Source: Bacteroidetes bacterium UBA5697
Lineage (GTDB): Bacteria > Bacteroidota > Bacteroidia > B-17B0 > Aurantibacillaceae
DNA: 64,000 bases
NCBI GenBank assembly: GCA_002420145.1
Contig: DIHL01000019.1
Coordinates: 1-64,000, forward strand
Direction: 5' to 3'
In this document: in pieces, positions 60,243-64,000 of the stretch
Layout of the letters: every line of letters begins with the position of its first letter
How positions within the stretch are numbered: the first letter of the stretch is position 1
The notes under the pieces: generated by a model
Told to the model about the DNA's origin: nothing
What the model saw: the letters and a program-made list of their open reading frames with translations, nothing else
Databases searched by the model: none
Position numbers and translations under genes: made by a program

Positions 60243-60836
60243 TTATTTCAATAACATTTCTAATGTTTTTCCTAAAAGATCACCTCTTAAATTTTTTGCA
60301 ATAATAATGCCTTCTCCATCTACTAAAACATTTGTTGGAATACTATTCACTCCATATCTTAAAGCAGCTGCATTACTCCATCCTTGTAAATCACTCACAT
60401 GATAAGGCCAATGCAAATTATCTTTATCAATCGCTTTAATCCATGCAACTTCATTTTGATCAAGAGAAACACTTAATATTTCTAATCCTTTTCCTCTTTT
60501 GAATTCGCTAGCGTGATATTTATCAAAAGCAGCCACTACTTGAGGATTCTCTGCACGACATGGACCACACCAACTTGCCCAAAAATCAATTAATACTAAC
60601 TTACCTTTAAAAGAAGATAGGGTAATCACATTTCCTTTTGGAGAAGCCATTGTAATCTCAGGAGCTTTGTTTCCTAAATTAATTCCTTCAACTACATCTA
60701 CTTGTGATACAGTTGTCGTTGATGCTGTTGTTTTATCTGCTTCTTTAATTGTAGTCGTTGTTGTTTCTTTATTACTCTTACATGAAAGTAAAAACACTCC
60801 AACAATTGCGCACGCTGTGATTAAATTTAGTTTCAT
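60243..60836 (-). CDS. TlpA-like thioredoxin lipoprotein
   Basis: 197 residues. Lipoprotein signal (FLLSCKS, Cys19), Thr-rich spacer, and a thioredoxin domain with WASWCGPCRAENPQVV (active-site cysteines), LVLIDFW, and PTNVLVDGEGII (cis-Pro region). Periplasmic disulfide reductase/ResA-TlpA type. Sits directly after murA and before the four redox-dead paralogues, which may be its clients or decoys. Confidence 0.9.
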   Translation of the reverse strand: MKLNLITACAIVGVFLLSCKSNKETTTTTIKEADKTTASTTTVSQVDVVEGINLGNKAPEITMASPKGNVITLSSFKGKLVLIDFWASWCGPCRAENPQVVAAFDKYHASEFKRGKGLEILSVSLDQNEVAWIKAIDKDNLHWPYHVSDLQGWSNAAALRYGVNSIPTNVLVDGEGIIIAKNLRGDLLGKTLEMLLK

Positions 60837-60839
60837 GAT

Positions 60840-62150
60840 TTAATTATCTTTTCTAATAATTTCTGCGCCAATGGCATTTAAACGGCCATCAATATTTTGA
60901 TATCCCCTATCAATTTGGTTGATGTTAAAAATAGTACTCTTTCCTTTTGCGCTCATGGCAGCAATTAATAAAGCCACTCCTGCTCTAATATCTGGTGAAG
61001 CCATTTGAATAGCACGTAATTGTACTTTTCTATCTAATCCCATAACTGTTGCACGATGAGGATCACATAAAATAATTTGAGCTCCCATGTCTATTAATTT
61101 ATCTACAAAGAATAAACGGCTTTCAAACATTTTTTGATGTACTAAGATATTACCACGAGCTTGAGTTGCTGTTACCAAAATAATACTCAATAAATCTGGT
61201 GTAAATCCTGGCCAAATAGCATCAGCTACTGTTAACATCGAACCATCAATAAATGTATCTATTTCGTAATGAGCTTGAGAAGGGATATAAATATCATCGC
61301 CTCTTCGCTCCATTTGAATTCCTAATCGAGAAAATACTTTTGGAATGCAACCTAAATTATCATATGACACATCTTTAATTGTAATTTCAGATTGTGTCAT
61401 CGCTGCCAAACCGATAAAAGAACCTATCTCAATCATATCAGGTAAAATACGATGTTTAGTACCTTTTAATGAGCTCACTCCTTCAATGGTTAATAAATTA
61501 GATCCAACGCCAGAAATTTTTGCTCCCATGGCATTCAACATCTTACATAATTGTTGTAAGTAGGGTTCGCAAGCCGCGTTATAAATAGTTGTTACACCTT
61601 CTGCTAAAACAGCTGCCATCACAATATTTGCTGTTCCTGTTACTGATGCTTCATCCAATAACATATAAGCTCCTTTTAATTTCTTAGCAGAAACTTTAAA
61701 GTTTTCGTTATCACTGTCATACTCAAACTTAGCTCCTAAGTTTTCGAAACCAATAAAGTGAGTGTCCATACGGCGGCGACCAATTTTGTCTCCACCTGGC
61801 TTTGGCATATAAGCAACACCAAAACGTGCTAACATAGGTCCAATAATCATGGTGGAACCTCTTAAGCCTCCACCTTTCTTTTTAAACTCTTCAGATACTA
61901 AATAATCAACTTTGATATCATCTGATTGAAAAGTATATTCTTCGTGACCAGTTTTTTCAACTTTAACTCCTAGATCTCTTAATAAATCAATCAGTTTATT
62001 GATATCAACGATATCAGGAATATTACTAATGGTTACTTTTTCGGGAGTTAATAAAACAGCACACAGAATTTGTAATGCTTCGTTTTTTGCTCCTTGAGGA
62101 ATGATATCCCCTTTTAATTGTCTGCCTCCTGTAACTTCAAAAATAGCCAT
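60840..62150 (-). CDS. murA: UDP-N-acetylglucosamine 1-carboxyvinyltransferase
   Basis: 436 residues. Characteristic N-terminal GGRQLKGDIIPQGAKNEAL with the Lys-Asn pair, and the active-site loop PGGDKIG where Asp121 occupies the position of the fosfomycin-reactive Cys (Cys115 in E. coli). Catalyses enolpyruvyl transfer to UDP-GlcNAc, the first step of peptidoglycan synthesis. The Asp variant is known from other taxa (M. tuberculosis, Chlamydia) to give intrinsic fosfomycin resistance. In an operon DUF4290-murA-tlpA. Confidence 0.95.
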   Translation of the reverse strand: MAIFEVTGGRQLKGDIIPQGAKNEALQILCAVLLTPEKVTISNIPDIVDINKLIDLLRDLGVKVEKTGHEEYTFQSDDIKVDYLVSEEFKKKGGGLRGSTMIIGPMLARFGVAYMPKPGGDKIGRRRMDTHFIGFENLGAKFEYDSDNENFKVSAKKLKGAYMLLDEASVTGTANIVMAAVLAEGVTTIYNAACEPYLQQLCKMLNAMGAKISGVGSNLLTIEGVSSLKGTKHRILPDMIEIGSFIGLAAMTQSEITIKDVSYDNLGCIPKVFSRLGIQMERRGDDIYIPSQAHYEIDTFIDGSMLTVADAIWPGFTPDLLSIILVTATQARGNILVHQKMFESRLFFVDKLIDMGAQIILCDPHRATVMGLDRKVQLRAIQMASPDIRAGVALLIAAMSAKGKSTIFNINQIDRGYQNIDGRLNAIGAEIIRKDN

Positions 62151-62153
62151 AGA

Positions 62154-62828
62154 TTAAGATGTTGGTCGGTTATTGTTATTTCTGTGTTTAAATTTGTTTT
62201 TATTTTTTTTGTGACGATTTTTATTATTTCCACCGCCTGCATTTACTGTAATTGGAGTTTGATTATTGTGATTTTTGTTTTTTAATTCATTAGCATGAGT
62301 TAAAGCCGAACTTTCATCAATATGCAACTCGTTATTCGTCATCTCTTTAAATTGCTTAAAAATCACATCATCCGTTACCGAATCTTTATTCCAGTTGACG
62401 TATGATTTTTTTAAGTGATTAGCAATTAAACGAGTTAATTCTTTTTTCTCTGGGCCTTCTTCAAATGATTTAGCCGCTTCTATAATTCGCTCAATTGTTT
62501 TTCCATAATGTTTGTAGCGTATTTTAGTTGCTGGATAAGGTACATTTTTGGGCTTAGTGGTAAAGGTCTCAGCATTAGGTCGTGGATAAGGAGAATCTAC
62601 ATCTAATTGAAATTTAGAAATCAAAAACAAATGATCCCATAATTTATGTGTAAAATCTGCAATGTCACGCAAATGAGGATTTAACTGTCCCATGATTTGA
62701 ATAATAGCTCTGGCACACTTATTTCGCTCATCTCTATCTTCAATAGTGATGCAATAATCTATCATTACCTGAATATTTCTTCCGTATTCAGGAATCTCCA
62801 ATTTTGGAAGCTGTGTATTATATTCCAT
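62154..62828 (-). CDS. DUF4290 family protein
   Basis: 224 residues. MEYNTQLPKLEIPEYGRNIQ and MVDYC..EDRDERNKCARAII start, a central region (RPNAETFTTKPKNVPYPATKIRYKHYGKTI) and a low-complexity Asn/Lys/His-rich C-terminus (NAGGGNNKNRHKKNKNKF), the pattern of DUF4290. Always next to murA in Bacteroidota; function unknown, possibly nucleic-acid binding through its basic tail. 3 nt upstream of murA. Confidence 0.85.
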   Translation of the reverse strand: MEYNTQLPKLEIPEYGRNIQVMIDYCITIEDRDERNKCARAIIQIMGQLNPHLRDIADFTHKLWDHLFLISKFQLDVDSPYPRPNAETFTTKPKNVPYPATKIRYKHYGKTIERIIEAAKSFEEGPEKKELTRLIANHLKKSYVNWNKDSVTDDVIFKQFKEMTNNELHIDESSALTHANELKNKNHNNQTPITVNAGGGNNKNRHKKNKNKFKHRNNNNRPTS

Positions 62829-62988
62829 AGTGTATTTAAAAGTTTAAAGTTAAGAAATTTAGACCGTTGTTTTGAGGCTTTTAAAAGAGATATAAAGAGT
62901 CGAAGGTTAATAAACTCAACTCTTATCAAAAGATGTTTTAGAGCAAAAACTCACTCTACAAAATAAACGATATGTAAAAATACGAAAA

Positions 62989-63477
62989 CTATTTGATGTT
63001 TTTCACCATCACAAAATCATTCATTTGATATCCATCACCAATATCAAAATCTTCTACTCTATCTATTTTAAATCCATTTTTAAAATAGAAATTAATCGAC
63101 TTGTAATTTTGTCTATTTACAGTGAGTGTCAGTGATTTAGGATGGATTGTTTTAATTAACAAATGAAGCACTTCAGTTCCTATTCCTGAATTTGATTTTT
63201 GCTGCTGAATATAAAACTTATGAAGAAAATAATCTGCATTGTTTTCGGAACTCACTGATAAAAATCCAATTGTTTCATTATTATTTTTTATCAAATAAAA
63301 TGCATGTTTTTTAACTGTTAATTGCTCAACCAAACTTTGATGGTTATACATTTTATCCAACATATAATCTACCTGAACTTGACCAATAATATTGACGTAA
63401 TGATCATTCCAAATTTGCCTTGCTAAATTGGCAATAGTATCTAAATCTTTTTGTTGAGCTATGGTAATATGTATCAT
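62989..63477 (-). CDS. GNAT family N-acetyltransferase
   Basis: 162 residues. N-terminal helix (IAQQKDLDTIANLARQIWNDHYV), beta strands HAFYLIKNNNETIGFLSVSS, acetyl-CoA loop QQQKSNSGIGTEVLHLLI (glutamine-rich variant of the Q/RxxGxG/A motif) and LTVNRQNYKSINFYFKNGFK. Substrate unknown. ATG at 63477; a TTG 3 nt earlier is possible. Divergent from smpB. Confidence 0.85.
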   Translation of the reverse strand: MIHITIAQQKDLDTIANLARQIWNDHYVNIIGQVQVDYMLDKMYNHQSLVEQLTVKKHAFYLIKNNNETIGFLSVSSENNADYFLHKFYIQQQKSNSGIGTEVLHLLIKTIHPKSLTLTVNRQNYKSINFYFKNGFKIDRVEDFDIGDGYQMNDFVMVKNIK

Positions 63478-63525
63478 CAAACAAGTATTTATGTATCTTT
63501 ACACCCTAAATTAAATCATTTCTAA

Positions 63526-63984
63526 TTGAAACCGAATATACAGCAAAAAATTTCAATCAAAAACCGTAGAGCTAGTTTCGACTATAGTTTTATTGAAAAA
63601 TATACAGCAGGCATTGTGTTGGTTGGTACCGAGATTAAAGCTATTAGAGAGGGAAAAGCCTCTTTAGTAGATAGCTTTTGCTATTTTAGAAATGGAGAAT
63701 TATTTATTAAAAATCTAAATATTAGTATTTATACGGAAGGTAATTTATATAATCACGAGCCAACACGCGAACGAAAACTACTATTAAACAAACAGGAATT
63801 AACTAAACTACAAAAAAAGATGATGGATAAAGGTTTAACCATCATCCCTACTCTTTTATTTACATCTGATAGCGGTTATGCTAAAGTTGAGATTGCCGTA
63901 GCAAAAGGCAAGAAAAACTATGACAAACGCGACGATTTAAAAACCAAAGATTTGAATAGAGAAATGGACAGAAAATTTAAGTAA
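63526..63984 (+). CDS. smpB: SsrA-binding protein
   Basis: 152 residues. IQQKISIKNRRASFDYSFIEKYTAGIVLVGTEIKAIREGKASLVDSF with the SmpB core strand, KTYDKR-type KKNYDKRDDLK, and a Lys-rich tail. Binds tmRNA for trans-translation. TTG start at 63526; the ssrA gene itself is not in the window. Ends 16 nt before the window end. Confidence 0.94.
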   Translation: MKPNIQQKISIKNRRASFDYSFIEKYTAGIVLVGTEIKAIREGKASLVDSFCYFRNGELFIKNLNISIYTEGNLYNHEPTRERKLLLNKQELTKLQKKMMDKGLTIIPTLLFTSDSGYAKVEIAVAKGKKNYDKRDDLKTKDLNREMDRKFK

Positions 63985-64000
63985 TTAACATCGTTTAATA

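Noticed and set aside
1..64000. tRNA, rRNA or prophage genes
   Set aside because: No cloverleaf-like or rRNA sequences seen in intergenic regions by eye, and no phage structural or integrase genes among the products. A tRNAscan/Infernal run would be decisive.

Overview
The window is a 64 kb stretch of an AT-rich chromosome from a member of the Bacteroidota, most likely a Flavobacteriia-type organism (family not resolvable by eye). The evidence is PorX (receiver plus PglZ), a PorD/DUF4835 protein, BamD beside an omega-like RNA polymerase subunit, DUF3078, DUF4290 next to murA, a DUF6913-like protein beside dapA, a GAPDH with a long N-terminal extension, many Lys-rich lipoproteins, recurrent Bacteroidota -7 boxes (TAnnTTTG) and the near absence of Shine-Dalgarno sequences. 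No rRNA, tRNA, CRISPR array, phage or transposase gene is visible.

Layout. 0.1-10.3 kb: SAM hydrolase/ABM pair, phoH-MazG-VWA operon, a pseudouridine synthase, a UDP-acetamido-uronate sugar operon (wlbB, wlbA, UDP-HexNAc 6-dehydrogenase), queE, a 2-hydroxyacid dehydrogenase, a VanX-type dipeptidase and efp. 10.4-22.8 kb: Pif1-like helicase (minus strand), a large TerB-ABC transporter, bamD-rpoZ-coaBC-porD, DUF3078, porX and rsmE. 22.9-27.7 kb: acpH, a ~0.4 kb stem-loop repeat element, ferredoxin reductase and ferredoxin, and a TPR-SpoIIE phosphatase. 27.9-31.55 kb: an unusual block of seven small same-strand genes, all encoding exported or membrane-anchored proteins, punctuated by four near-identical 41-bp repeats. 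31.6-41 kb: an M42-like peptidase, YeeE/YedE sulfur-transport pair, dapA, MazG, kmo, tilS, a GIY-YIG gene bracketed by inverted palindromes, and a di-haem peroxidase. 41-53.3 kb: CPBP and M61 proteases, a LytS/LytTR two-component system, trxB, gcvH, hbd, a pRiA4b ORF3-like protein and gapA. 53.3-64 kb: dnaJ-grpE, four tandem thioredoxin-like/OmpA fusion proteins, a TlpA lipoprotein, murA, DUF4290, a GNAT and smpB.

Themes. Cell-envelope biogenesis dominates: bamD, porD and porX (type IX secretion), murA, the OmpA paralogues, VanX-type dipeptidase, UDP-sugar operon. The most interesting non-housekeeping signals are (i) the 41-bp-repeat cassette-like array of exported orphan proteins, (ii) inverted pairs of REP-like palindromes with compensatory base changes, one pair enclosing a GIY-YIG nuclease gene, (iii) similar palindromes inserted in frame in the helicase linker, and (iv) the tandem redox-dead thioredoxin/OmpA family next to a TlpA with an intact WCGPC site. 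All gene calls rest on reading the translated sequence against remembered family features; no database search was run.
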